This document shows, piece by piece, positions 32,944-44,097 of a DNA stretch of 64,000 nucleotides. Under the pieces are notes generated by a model. That model was not told where the DNA came from, searched no databases, and saw only the letters and a program-made list of their open reading frames with translations. A program made the position numbers and the translations under genes. How positions within the stretch are numbered: the first letter of the stretch is position 1; each line of letters opens with the position of its first letter. The stretch is from Spinellus fusiger. Its lineage: Eukaryota; Mucoromycota; Mucoromycetes; Mucorales; Phycomycetaceae. The stretch lies in contig JALLLS010000057.1 of the NCBI GenBank assembly GCA_025094145.1, positions 1-64,000 of the forward strand. The letters run 5' to 3'.

Positions 32944-35660
32944 TCTTATATAAAGATAACTTTCTAATAACAATAAAATGACACTCGTATCCCGTGATTC
33001 CTATGCAATTGTAACTATAGTTATAAGAGAGTGATGTCTACAAATGAAAGAGAGAGAAAGGGTCAATCTTGATGACAGGAAGATGCTTTCAGGATTTGCT
33101 GTAATTGTTGGGGTCTTACCATCACCAATGGTAAGAGAAATGACTTTTAGGTTCTCTGTCCTTTTTTTCTTCTTTTTTTACGATCACAATGTTATACATT
33201 CTTTGGTTATAGATTTTGAACTAACGTTGAAAAGGGACAAAAGTTTACTGACTTGAAAAAAAAAACTTAGTTTCTCAATAGAAACTCTACGTTAATTCAT
33301 GCTTAATGATGAGCAAAAATCACGTCTTCAGACATTTGTGTCTTACTAAATCAGGGAAGTCTCGTGCTGCTTGTTTGTTTATTTTATATCCAATAAAGCT
33401 TAACTAAGTATTGATTTTTACTGTCTTTTATTTGTTTGTGATGCTCTTTGAGATTCTTAGCAAGTAGAGTCGTGAAAATATGCACGTCATTTACTAATAT
33501 TTCTTTTATAAGAATTATCACTGCAATGTTATAATAGATGTTTGTTTTATAATCCGGTGGATTGTAATTTATCAAATCAATTATATCTGACATTTCCTTT
33601 GTTTTTCAGACCTATATGTTTATTTAATGAAAGAAAGAAAGTAAAATAACATTGCTTTAAAAGATTTCTAACGGTAAAAGTGTCCCTATTGAATAGTGTG
33701 CAATAAATATAGGCAATGAGTTTACCATTTATCACTGTCATGTCAACATTAGTAACCAAAGTAAACAGTTGTCTTTATGTTTTATAATTAGCACCGAGGA
33801 AATTGTGAATGTGCGTAAATTTATGAAACAAAAACTATTAAAAAATCCAGTAACATTCTACATATGTTCTCATCTATATAGTAGTCTTAAGTTTGGTTTT
33901 ACTAAGTATCTTTCTTTTCAATGCAGTGAAGAAGGATGTTATGACCGAAAATTGTCTACTCTGAGAATATGTAACTGTGGTAGCTGGGTTAAGTGAAATG
34001 GAGTCACATTAGCTTTGTTGTGAGTTGTCTTATTAGCCATCTGATTATGCACTACTGAACAATCTGTCAGCCACAGTAGGGGCTTACTGAAGTGACTTAC
34101 TATAAAATATGAAATATCAGAGTTCTACACACATGTCCAATCTGAATAGAATATATTTTATCTTATATAAAATCCCTCTCTTTTTCTCTTTCTCTAATTA
34201 TTTTTCTAGTTCTTGGTAGTCGATATAGTTTTGATAGAAAGATGAATAAAAAGGTTTAGAATTGAATGAATATAATATAATCTGCCACCAAAAGTGGTAT
34301 GATATTGAATGTTACAGGAGGTAACAAAAATAGTAAACACCACAACTAAAGGGTCTACTACTAATAGATCGGTCTCCGTGCTTAATTTAAAGATAGGGTT
34401 TCCAAGAGCTAACACCTGAGTCTTGTGATAGTTCGATATGTAGAAGACAGTGGAATAAACACTCTCTACTCAAGTGAATGTAGATGGTATATTTATAGAC
34501 TTCACCAAAGATTAAAAGGAGATGGAAAGTCATACACTGCTTCATATTAAACCTGTCTAGTGTACATCTCTTTTTGATAAAGAAGTTTCTAAAGAGGGTC
34601 ATAGTTATTTTATATCATTACTTAATATCTACTTGTTTATGGTAGAAACAAACAATCTCTTGCTTCAGGGTAAAAGTAGACAACTCCATCCATCTCACTA
34701 TTTTTGTTCCTGCTTATTCTTTTGGACCAATAGTATACCATATGTACTTCCACTTGTGGAACTTTCTGAGTTGTGTTTTGCAAACAAATACTTCTACTAC
34801 AAATAAAATGCTTGGTAGTGTGGTATTTAGTTATAGCCATAAAGAGTTTTTTGCAATAATGCGATTCACTAGTTTAAATGATCTATATCAGAAATAGATT
34901 TAAATTACATGTCTTACTAAATGCCAGATTTAGTGGCGATAACCTGAGTAACGGGTACATACTATTCGGACACCAAAATTATTCGTTACTTGAATTCTTA
35001 TCGCTTTAAAGTGCGGAAGTTGTAGTATACTAGCTATCTCTGAACCTCAATATTAATTGAGTGTCTGCCATTTCTCCAATTATCACTAAGTACTATCTTT
35101 ATAGCCGGCCAGGTTCGCGACAACTATAATTTACAGTCTTATGATCTTATGGATATCTCCTATAGACTGATAGTACAATTCAGGTGTTGATCTATTTGAG
35201 ATGGTGTGTTTAAAAATGATGATGCCAGTTCACCGACAAACATTAATCTACTGGTACACATTATTTTTTGTTTTGTTTTGTATTTTTAAAACTTCAAAAA
35301 GACATAGGATCACTGTTTAAGTCGTGAGAATTTTTATTTATTTCACATACTAAAGATTTAGTGGCTTAATAATGTAGAATTTAGATGCCTTGGATTCAAT
35401 ATTCAAAAACTAAAGACAGATATTGGAAAAGATAGTAAATAATGAAGCTTTTCTTAACAAAAATGAAACTTATTTAGAATCCAGACGTTCTTTGAATCTA
35501 TACAATAGTGTAACTAATCAAGTCATTACATCTGTTTGTAAAACGTAAGACAAAGAAGGGATAATTAAATTGCCCATTACAAGAAATCATAAATCATTCG
35601 GCTATAAAAACCTTGCAGCCATCAGTTTTTTTTTGTTTGTCTTCTTTTTTTTGTCTTAGT
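32944..35660. other. Long AT-rich stretch upstream of the peptide transporter
   Basis: No intact gene is seen in about 2.7 kb. A possible coding remnant lies at 34,200-34,840 on the minus strand (separate entry). The last about 80 bp before 35,661 are T-rich and probably form the 5' UTR and core promoter of the transporter gene. Confidence 0.5.
34637..34840 (-). pseudogene. Short coding-like remnant, possible longin-type fragment
   Basis: A 67-codon frame contains VEVHMVYYWSKRISRN and MDGVVYFYPEA, which resemble the first strands of longin domains in HPS4/CCZ1-type proteins. Downstream minus-strand frames (34,602-34,206) are open but in other phases and do not continue the domain recognisably. 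This is either a decayed gene copy or coincidence; the identification is weak. Confidence 0.2.
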
Positions 35661-37384
35661 ATGAGTGAAAAGGCCGAGAATCTCTCTCTCTCTAATGAGG
35701 ACCAGAATGAAACAGTCATTTATGGTCCAGTCCCTACTGAAGAAGACTGGAGAGATCTTCCCGAAGTGGCTGACGATGTGCCCAAGTCTGCCTACTTGGT
35801 CATTCTTATTGAATTCTGTGAACGTTTTACTTATTACGGTCTCAGTGGTCCTTTCCAAAACTACATTCAATTTCCTGCTCCTCCTAGCTGTAAGTCATTG
35901 AAACAATCTCAAAGTGTATTTAATATACTAATAGTTGTTTAGACCCTGCTGATCAGGCGGGTGCTATGGGAAAGGGCCAGCAAACTGCCACTGCTTTAAG
36001 CACTTTCTTTCAGTTCTGGTGTTATATTACACCAATTTTTGGTGCTATTGTTGCCGATCAGTATTTGGGAAAATACAAAACTATTCTTCTATTCTCTATC
36101 ATTTACTTCGTTGGTCTTGTCATCCTTACTCTTACTTCCATCCCTAGCGCCATTGACAGTGGTGCTTCCTTCCCTGGTTTCATTGTTTCCATCATTATCA
36201 TTGGTCTCGGTACCGGTGGTATCAAGTCCAACGTGTCTCCTCTCGTAGCTGAGCAGTACACCAGCAAATCTCCCTTTGTTCGTACTCTTAAAAACGGAAA
36301 GCGTGTGATCGTCACTCCTCAAGCAACTTACCAAAGAATCTTCAACATCTTCTACTGGGGTATCAACATTGGTTCTTTGTCCAACATTGCCACCACTGAA
36401 TTAGAAAAGAACGTCGGTTTCTGGCCTGCTTACTTTTTGCCTACCATTGTGTTTATTCCTGCCATTGCTATTGTTTTGCTTGGTCGTAACATCTACGTAC
36501 AAAACCCTCCTCGTGGCTCTGTCTTTATTGAGGCCGGTAGAATCTTCCGCTTCAGCTGGAAAGTGAAGGGTGGTCTTGAAGCATGCAAACCCTCTGCTCT
36601 TGCTATCTCCAACCCCGATTTGCTTTCTCATGCTACCTGGGATGATGTCTTTGTCGATGAATTGAAGCGTGCTCTTAATGCATGTGTCGTGTTCTGTTGG
36701 TATCCCATTTACTGGCTTTGTTACGCACAGATGACCAACAACTTGATTTCCCAGGCCGGTACCATGTTGGTTGGTAATGTTCCTAATGACATTATGCAGA
36801 ACATCGACGCCATTGCCTTGATTATCTGCATTCCCCTTATGGACAACCTTGTCTACCCCTTCCTCCGTCGCATAGGCATCCCTATGCGTCCTATTTTCCG
36901 TATTACCTGTGGTTTCTTCTTTGCTGCCGTTGCCATGGGTTACACTGCTGGTATTCAGGCCATGATTTACAACACTCCCCCTTACTTTGACAATCCCACT
37001 GGACCTAACTGGATTTCTGCCGCCTATCAGATTCCTTCTTATGTCTTTATTGCCTTCTCTGAGATTTTTGCCTCCATTACTGGTCTTGAATATGCTTACA
37101 AGAAGGCTCCTCAGTCTATGAAGTCTATCGTCATGGCCCTATTCTTGTTCAGCAACTGTATTGCCTCTGTTCTTGCATTTGCTCTTGTGTCTGTAACAGT
37201 AGACCCCAAGCTCACATGGATGTACGCTGGTATCTCTATTGCTTGTGGTGTTGCCACAGTGCTTTTCTACATCTGCCATTACAAGAACGATGTAAATGAT
37301 GCCGAGAATGATGCCATTGGTGTGGCTGACAGAAAGACTGCTGTTGCTGAGGCGTCAAAGGAGCTGTCTGCTTCTGAAGCTTAA
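35661..37384 (+). CDS. PTR2: POT-family proton-coupled di/tripeptide transporter
   Basis: Two exons (35661-35889 and 35943-37384) give 556 residues with about 12 transmembrane segments. Signatures of the POT family are EFCERFTYYGL in helix 1 (the proton-linked ExxER motif), the PTR2 signature region DQYLGKYKT, GIKSNVSPLVAEQY with GTGGIK, and FNIFYWGINIGSL in helix 5. The TTG 48 nt upstream is in frame, but the ATG at 35661 follows a T-rich leader and is the natural start. It would import small peptides across the plasma membrane. Codon use and GC are clearly higher than in the flanking AT-rich repeats. The gene is intact although surrounded by transposon relics. Confidence 0.95.
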
Positions 37385-37726
37385 AAAACGTTCTATTGTT
37401 AATTATTTATTTCTTATACCACATATTTCTACAATTAATGATCAACATAAAGTTGACTATTCTTCGATTCACCTTTTCTCCCTTAATCTTTATTTATAAC
37501 TAATATTATTATCACACTTAATGACAATAAATAAATAATATTTTATTAGCCTGCCTTTTTCTCTTGATAAGTATTAACCATCTATAATGTTTATTCTTGT
37601 CTATAATTATTATCAACATTATCCAAACACGGTAACACTAATTCAAATATAATCGAAAGGTTCCACTTCATTTATAGTGTTCATAACAGAAGCAGTACTT
37701 GGAATAGATAAGATATTGTTAGTCTT
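37385..37726. other. 3' flank of the peptide transporter
   Basis: AT-rich sequence with AATAAATAAATAAT-type polyadenylation signals near 37,528; no other feature seen. Confidence 0.5.
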
Positions 37727-38306
37727 CACACCCAAAGATTCTCTGGCCTTTAAGCGCTGATATCCCCTTCCTTTTACATCCAAAGATATTTTGCCCTTTT
37801 ATGAGACTGTGTTTAAGATCAAAGGTTTGCAAGCATCCAAATTATCATTTTCTTTTGTGGATACCTCACTATCAAATTGTATTATCAATAGAATATATTG
37901 TTTATGAATAAAATTGTTTATTCTTATAGTGTATACACTAGCCTCCACTTATAAAATTCACAAGTCAAAATTCAGAAATCAAACAATTCACACTCTATTT
38001 GCCTTGGACCTAAAAGACAGAATTAGAAAGAATACTGTGGGCTTAAGGATAACGCATTATGTCAAGAGAAGAATATCAGTGACTGAGCTGTAGTATTGGG
38101 GTGATTCTTGTTTATTTCTTGTCTTTACAGCCAATTCTATACTTTCTAATTGCAAAGTCAATCGTCACTGCTAAAACAGGCAATCAGAGTTTGAAACTGT
38201 CCATTTAGGCAGCGAAAAGGCCTTTTTAAACACATTAGCTAATCATAAAAATATTGCGATCTTATTCTCAGAATATTTTCTTATATATTCCAAAAATCTT
38301 TGGGTG
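37727..38306 (+). mobile_element. Non-autonomous TIR element, copy C (580 bp, internally deleted)
   Basis: It begins CACACCCAAAGATTCTCTGG and ends CCAAAAATCTTTGGGTGT. It is very close in sequence to copy B at both ends but lacks the central block with gacagtatagaag. No coding capacity. Confidence 0.8.
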
Positions 38307-39114
38307 TAGTGATTGATAGAAAGACATTTAATAAAAATATATAATATTGATCGCTTTTTTTTAAATATACAAAATAGACTTTGGGTGAAACTCTACAATA
38401 AAGTCTTGTCTTTGTGATAGACCCTTAATTAGAAATATATTAGACCATAGACATCGTTATTCCAGTAGTCTGTAATAAACATTTTCTATTTAAATATAAT
38501 TTATTTCTGTGGCATATGAAACTTATCCTCAAGTTATTGGCAGAGTTCTCAAATATAATGAAACCATTATTGCTTTGTTGGCTTCTATTGTAAGGAGAGC
38601 AATAGTTATTTTGCTCTTGGTGGTTCAACTTAACTATAATGTAATTTTGGGTAATGTAAGATCGTAGGAGACCCTTAGGTCTCAGAATGAGGTTGCTATG
38701 GACACAGAAGATAACCACTTGAGAGTACACTTGGGAATGTAGTACGATAGTGAATATCCAGAAAGAATGTCCAATAGAGATTCTTAACGGACGAACAGAA
38801 CGGCCAAAGTGAGTAGTGTGCTTGTAACAGGTAACAAAATCAGAATTGCACGATATCCAGACAGCCTTTGCTTCTAGAACAGTACACAGTTTATGTTTGC
38901 AAACTTAGATAATTTATTCAAAAGAAAAAAAAACACGGTTTATATAATTATGAATGCCAAGGGCCTGTGACTATTTGCCTTGGCATCCATGTATCTAGTA
39001 TTTTTGTTTTCTTCTCCTATATCTCCTGTCTCAAAGTACTGTCAAAGAGGACGGACATTACTCACAGAATACTTTAAAAACTATGCATAAAGAATTTTTA
39101 TCATACAAAATATA
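38307..39114. other. AT-rich non-coding stretch
   Basis: No gene or clear repeat recognised between the TIR element and the second Tc1 copy. Confidence 0.45.
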
Positions 39115-40197
39115 GTCACAACATTAGAACGTATACGATTTTTATTTTTTGAAATCCTGAGAAAGAACATGCTTTACGGATAAAAAGGCTGAGACCTCAA
39201 AACACATACTAATGGCCTCAAATTCAAATTCAAAAAAAAGTTGATTAAACATATTATATATATTAATATATATATAAAAGGTTTTTATTTAATACTTTGT
39301 TGGGCCACCTTTGGCATCAATAACTGCCTAGCAGCAATCCTTCAGAGCCAACTAAACGTTCGGCAAGATCGACGTAGATATCTCCCCAAGCTTCTTCTAA
39401 GGCTGTCTTGAGCTCATCAATACTTTTGATACCGGCTCTCTTTTTATCGATAAGCTTGTCAAGACAGCTCCAGAGATGTTCAATGGGGTTGGGATCAGGA
39501 CTTTGGGCAGACCAGTAATCAAAGCGCCTGATTGCATATGTCTTTTTTCACCATGTTGTATAGCAACCTGTATGGCAGCTATCACCTTCTTGTAACAGAA
39601 ACTCTATTTCCTCCTTCTGGTGCAGTTCAATGAACCATGGCAGAAAAATTTCTGCCAAAATGTTGACCTATACGTTCTGATTTACAATGCCATCAATAAA
39701 GACCAAAAGACCCAAATCCACCCGCCCAGAAACAGCTTCAGATCATTATGCTGCCTTTCCCCCATTTGGTTGTAGGTATGATATGAGCAGCGTTGTATCT
39801 CTCTTCGATCTTTCGAATTACTCTGGCTCCTCCCCGGTAACCTTCTACTTTAAACCGTGACTCATCAGACCATACAACGCGTCTCCAGTTCTCAGAGGTA
39901 GATGTGTACTAGTAATATTGACTCTACTAATAATCTTTTGGACAGTAGACTTGCTAATGCCAACGACCTTTGAAATGGTACCCATGGAGCATTTTTCTCT
40001 TTTTTTAAGCCAATAAAACCCTCATTACTCTCTTTCTTCAAGCTTATTATAAACTCTAGAGTTTTTAGTTGAAGATTCTACCTTTGACATTTGAGATTGC
40101 TTAATGGAATGTGATTCTGTGATAAAAAAAGATGAATCATGTTTAAAAATGTATAAATTATGGGATCGTATACTTTCTAATGTTATGTGATTGTATG
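39115..40197 (-). mobile_element. Tc1/mariner element, defective copy 2
   Basis: Nearly identical over its whole length to the copy at 28,983-30,063, with the same terminal repeats. It shares the TGA in the MIWSC motif and the TAG in the VNQ-I segment, and the same reading-frame breaks. Extra differences occur in the N-terminal part (about 39,975-40,090), where the helix-turn-helix frame is further damaged. Catalytic landmarks WSDESRFK and SPDPNPIEHLW are still visible. Confidence 0.88.
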
Positions 40198-41299
40198 AGG
40201 TTTTGCCAAAGGCTTGATTTTGAGCTCAGAAACACACAGGCTTCTTTTATATTTATATATTCTTTATTGAATAAATCGACGCGTTATGATTCAAGACACT
40301 TTACAAATGAAATTTACGTGGACAAAAAGAAAAAGAAAAAAAAAGATGGAAAAACACACTTCAAGCTACTATTAACTGCGGAGATACCACCAAAGATTGT
40401 ACTTCACTGGCAACACCACCAGAGAGAAAAAGAAAGGATGTAACATTAAAAATAAATCCCCTATGAGTACAACATATTGCCTGTACTGTAACAATGGTTA
40501 TTAACAAACCAATATTAAGAAGATCGCGATCATCCTAATAAACAATATTTAATAAAAAGTCAAGAGCAGGGGTTATATATAAGACGTACCAGATGGTTCT
40601 AAGAGTCCGTGAATTATCCACGTAGCTCTTACCGCAAACAGAAAGGTGACATTACAGCATAGTGTTGTATTAGCGTTTCAACTTCTGTAAAAGAGCTAAA
40701 CAAAATCTATCCAAATGATCTGAGTGGGAAGAGAAAAGAAAGCCAAATAACAACAACAGAAAACTCGGACTGTATGGCGATTATAGCAACATAATATGCC
40801 AGAGGCATCTAACACAACATCCAAGTTGGAAACAAGTTGCTTAGAGAGAGCAATCGCAACGGTCTTTCTGAGGTCAACACAAGCATTAAAAGCATAGTCA
40901 AAGGCAGAGAAGTCACTAAAAAGAAAAGCAAACTCACTAGGAGAAAGTAGCTATAGCAAGATGGCCAGATCTGACCATCTTTGTCTTAGTCTGTGATGTA
41001 TAGAGGGAGTAGTATATAAAACGCCATCTTCAAACGCTTATTAAATATACATTGGGGGGTTTACTATAATCTCAGGAAAGATATTAAAGAGACATAATAG
41101 TTCTGGTCCTATCCTTCAGTCTTTAGAATAAAAGTACTCTCAAGCACTGCATTGTCGTGTTACCTTTTGTGTTCCCATCCTTGTCAATGCAAGACAGATA
41201 TTTTGCTAAGGGTGTTATCCAAAAATTATTATCAAAAAAAAATACCTAGAATTCAATAGACTAATTATTTGGCCTAGCTCTATTATTCATATTTTCATA
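40198..41299. other. Repeat-rich non-coding stretch
   Basis: No intact gene. A coding-like fragment at 40,720-40,960 is listed separately. A Lys-rich A tract is near 40,325-40,345. Confidence 0.45.
40695..40951 (-). pseudogene. Coding-like fragment, probably from a retrotransposon
   Basis: One open frame without an ATG reads SDFSAFDYAFNACVDLRKTV and continues with LVSNLDVVLDASGIL, ending at a TAG near 40,695. The composition is protein-like, and similar segments occur in repeated mucoralean retroelement proteins as far as I recall. No catalytic motif is present. Confidence 0.3.
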
Positions 41300-41344
41300 A
41301 TGTTTGAATCACCCAATATCATAAATATCCGCACCAGAACCCCT

Positions 41345-41554
41345 GAGATGTTTAAAAAGCATAACAGCACTGAAACTCACTCAGTCATTCAGTACAAAGT
41401 GCTGAACATGAACTCCACCCTGGACGAGGCATCCCACATACCCAAAGCGTCTGCTTCCACTTTGAGAGGCATGGTAAAGCATTTCAAAGAGACATACTTA
41501 GTGGTGTCTCTATTCAAGGAGGGATTATTTTTATCAGTATTGTATAGACCATAA
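41345..41554 (+). pseudogene. Tc1/mariner helix-turn-helix fragment
   Basis: The frame contains STLDEASHIPKASASTLRGM and VKHFKETYLVVSLFKEG, matching the first helix-turn-helix and the following linker of Tc1-type transposases. The frame then stops. A C-terminal Tc1 fragment of the same strand lies at 42,690; the two could be halves of one element split by the LINE-like insertion. Confidence 0.5.
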
Positions 41555-42207
41555 TACTGAATTTCATATATCCCCTAATAGAATTCACTGTTAAAATAAT
41601 ATAATTAATCAAAAAAATATAGTATATTTAAATGATATAAAATAATGGTTACTGATAGGATTGAAATCTAATAACTAAATTTCTTGCTAATGTTAAACAA
41701 TTAAATACTAGCAGTAAGGATTTAATTAACTGATGTACTAACTCTTATAAAACCAATTTCTTCACTAATGATATCTATAAACTACTAATAATATCTTGTA
41801 TTTCTGTTATTATTAAAATAATAATAGATAAATAAAATATTATTGGGTGGTAAATAATTAAAAAAAAGGGAGGTATGTTTATTAATATAATGATATGTCC
41901 AATAATTCATTGTCTATTATATTAAAGAAAATAACTCCTCAAGAGTGACCAACAAAAGTTTGATAACAGGCGTAATGACTATTTTGTCACGTTAATTTAA
42001 AGTCCACGCCACCTTACTCTATCATTCTATACTCTATCATTAATCACTTGCCATTAATCACTTTCTTTTTATTTATATATAAAGGAGCCCTGAAGCTCGA
42101 ATTTATTGTAAAAATCTGTACAAAGTAGCTATAAAGAGTCACTATTATTATTATTTTCTGTTTAACTTTTTGGATTTTGGATTTTTTTCTCTATTTTCTA
42201 TTGTTAG
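41555..42207. other. AT-rich non-coding stretch
   Basis: Very AT-rich, with ATTAATCACTT direct repeats near 42,040-42,065; no gene seen. The part near 42,110-42,207 is probably the 3' tail of the LINE-like relic, which reads leftward. Confidence 0.45.
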
Positions 42208-42590
42208 GGCTTAGAGGAGAGCGGAGCCTTTGTTGCAGGAAGATCAATATTCCTTTCAGCAGTAAATTGCTGTAGGAGTCTATTGGCGGAGGAAAGTATG
42301 AGAGAGGAGGTCAATGGCTGGTTCTGGAAGACATTGAGCCAATGATGGCGCTAGATGGAAAGTAGAAAACTGTTGAGGATGGTGACGGAGGGAGAGCAAG
42401 AGCGGGAGCTTGGTAAGGACAGTGAGAAGAAGGCCCCTCGAAGGCTGGACACTTTAAAGGTAGTGTTGAAATGTGTGAGCCAACAGAAAGACCAGACCGA
42501 GAACTTAGCCGGGCATAAGAAGAGGAAGTGATCCAGAGTATCCTCTTCAATATTACATAGTGGGCATATCGGGGTAGGAAATGGGAGAGA
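42208..42590 (-). pseudogene. LINE-like retrotransposon relic, C-terminal zinc-binding end
   Basis: The minus-strand frame gives CPLCNIEEDTLDHFLFLCP, a CxxC...HxxxxC cluster typical of the region after the reverse transcriptase of LINE-type elements, then a hydrophobic/Ser-rich stretch. One in-frame TAG interrupts it, and the frame continues to a final stop at 42,208. Everything upstream (reverse transcriptase, endonuclease) is missing, as expected of a 5'-truncated insertion. Confidence 0.65.
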
Positions 42591-42689
42591 CCTACTGCCA
42601 TGAACTCAGATATTTTTCTCCTAAACCCTAGAGTCAGTGACTGCCTAGAAGAGGACTGTTAGAACTCATACGAGCAAGGCAACTCAGTT

Positions 42690-42960
42690 AAAGAGTAGTT
42701 AATGATATAGTAATGACTATTTAATAGCCCCCACAATACCGATCTCAATCCAATTGAGTATCTGTGATCCCACCTCAATAAGACTATTAGGAAGAACAGG
42801 AGGGTATATTCCACCAAAGAATAGATGGAGACTGCTCTAATGCAGGAATAAGGCAAAATATTGAAGTGACAGACACCCTCATTGCCAGTATAGGGCGGAG
42901 ATGCCAAAGACTAGCAGTTGTTATTAGTCAACCTTACAATAAACCCACTGTTATCTATTT
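42690..42960 (+). pseudogene. Tc1/mariner relic, C-terminal catalytic end
   Basis: One frame reads DLNPIEYL followed by a stop, SHLNKTIRKNRRVYSTKE, and then ETALMQE. This is the last catalytic region and tail of a Tc1 transposase. At least five stops interrupt it, several at positions where active relatives have Trp or Glu. Confidence 0.65.
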
Positions 42961-43116
42961 TAAACACTCTTCTATGTATCTATTGAAAGTTTTATGTCTT
43001 TAGCTAATGAATTCATAAAGTAATAACACTATTAAGATAAAGTATATGTAAAAGAGATATCTGTATTTGAAAATAATCCTAATTCTTTCTATTATGCCAT
43101 TCTTCGTACTCCTTTC

Positions 43117-43976
43117 CTAGAGTTCACGTTTCATGTATCGCATTTTCTCTATATCAACTACAATACGGTCGCCTGCATTGACAAACTCGGGGACTTGAAT
43201 TTTGGTTCCATTGACAAGATGTGCTGTCATGTACACTGTGCCTTTAGCTGCCTGTCCTGCTCTTTCTATAACAGATTCAACAGTGAAGATATGCGTTGTG
43301 GGTAGTTTAAAGACTACAGGCTGACGACCAAGATCGGGAGTTGTTAAGAAACTAACAGCAATGTTCATACCATCTAAAAAAAATTCGAATGATGAGTGGG
43401 GGGGATGTCTACATGGCACCCTGTCTACCTTCTAGCAGAGAAGCAGCATCTTCGCCGCCTTCACATGTATCAAGGGGCATCTCCAACTCTTCGAATGTTG
43501 CAGGGTGTAATAGATGTACATTAGCACCATCTGTGTACAGATATTGGTGGACTTCATCCTGTAGATTCAATACTAAGACAGGAAATGAGACTTCTGAAAT
43601 GAACTTGTTTATTGACTTACTCTCAAGAGAATCTGAAGACTTGAAGCGTTCGTTTACTTTTGCGTTGTTCAAGATGTCCTGCAGTTCTATCTAAACCATA
43701 TAAAATACAAGTCTTTATTTTCCTTTGTTCCCTTTTCTTATTGTATCCTGCAGACATAGCACTGTAGTGTGTGTTTACCTTGATGACAGCTCCACCTCTA
43801 CCACTGGATGAATGATCTCGGTTCAATACTTTCCATGCCTTCTCCTTGTACTGCACCACTTGTCCTTTTTTAATAGTCCCTACACTGAGCTTAAAGTCAC
43901 GCTGGATGAAAAGAGCAGCTCTCTGCAGAGGCAGAGCAGAGCGAATACGTGCAATCGATGAAAGGACAGTGGCCAT
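43117..43976 (-). CDS. Mitochondrial translation elongation factor P
   Basis: Four exons (43976-43779, 43690-43621, 43572-43429 and 43373-43117) give 222 residues. The first about 28 residues (MATVLSSIARIRSALPLQRA) form a basic amphipathic presequence, so mitochondrial targeting is likely. Then come the KOW-like domain (LSVGTIKKGQVVQYKEKAW), the EF-P middle domain (NERFKSSDSLE, QYLYTDGA) and the C-terminal OB domain (LPTTHIFTVESVIERAGQAAKGTV, IQVPEFVNAGDRIVVDIE). EF-P relieves ribosome stalling at proline stretches. The loop that carries the modified residue reads SSGRGGAV, so Arg stands where many bacterial EF-Ps have Lys34. An upstream in-frame ATG at 44000 would add eight residues; 43976 has the better context (ACCATGG). 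Shares a 121-bp promoter with WRS1. Confidence 0.9.
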
Positions 43977-44097
43977 GGTGAGTGAGAAAGAATCAGTCAT
44001 CTGCTTTCAAGGTCACCCAAGAACCAAGCCACCTTCCAGCCTATGAATTGTTTTCTTACTGCCATCCCACTCGCTACGCCCTTATTTATACACTGCC
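43977..44097. promoter_or_regulatory. Divergent promoter between EF-P and WRS1
   Basis: Only 121 bp separate the two start codons, so the 5' UTRs and core promoters of two translation genes must be packed or overlapping here. No clear TATA box is visible except a TTATTTATA near 44,083 toward WRS1. Confidence 0.6.

Noticed and set aside
33044..33256. 70-codon frame near 33.1 kb
   Set aside because: No homology seen, low-complexity Phe run at its end, and no splice partners; treated as chance.
33769..33996. 75-codon frame with several Cys residues near 33.9 kb
   Set aside because: The Cys spacing does not match a zinc-finger pattern and flanking frames are closed.
42311..42601. 96-codon frame overlapping the LINE-like relic in another phase
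   Set aside because: The CPLC...HFLFLC frame on the same strand explains the conservation; this one is its shadow.
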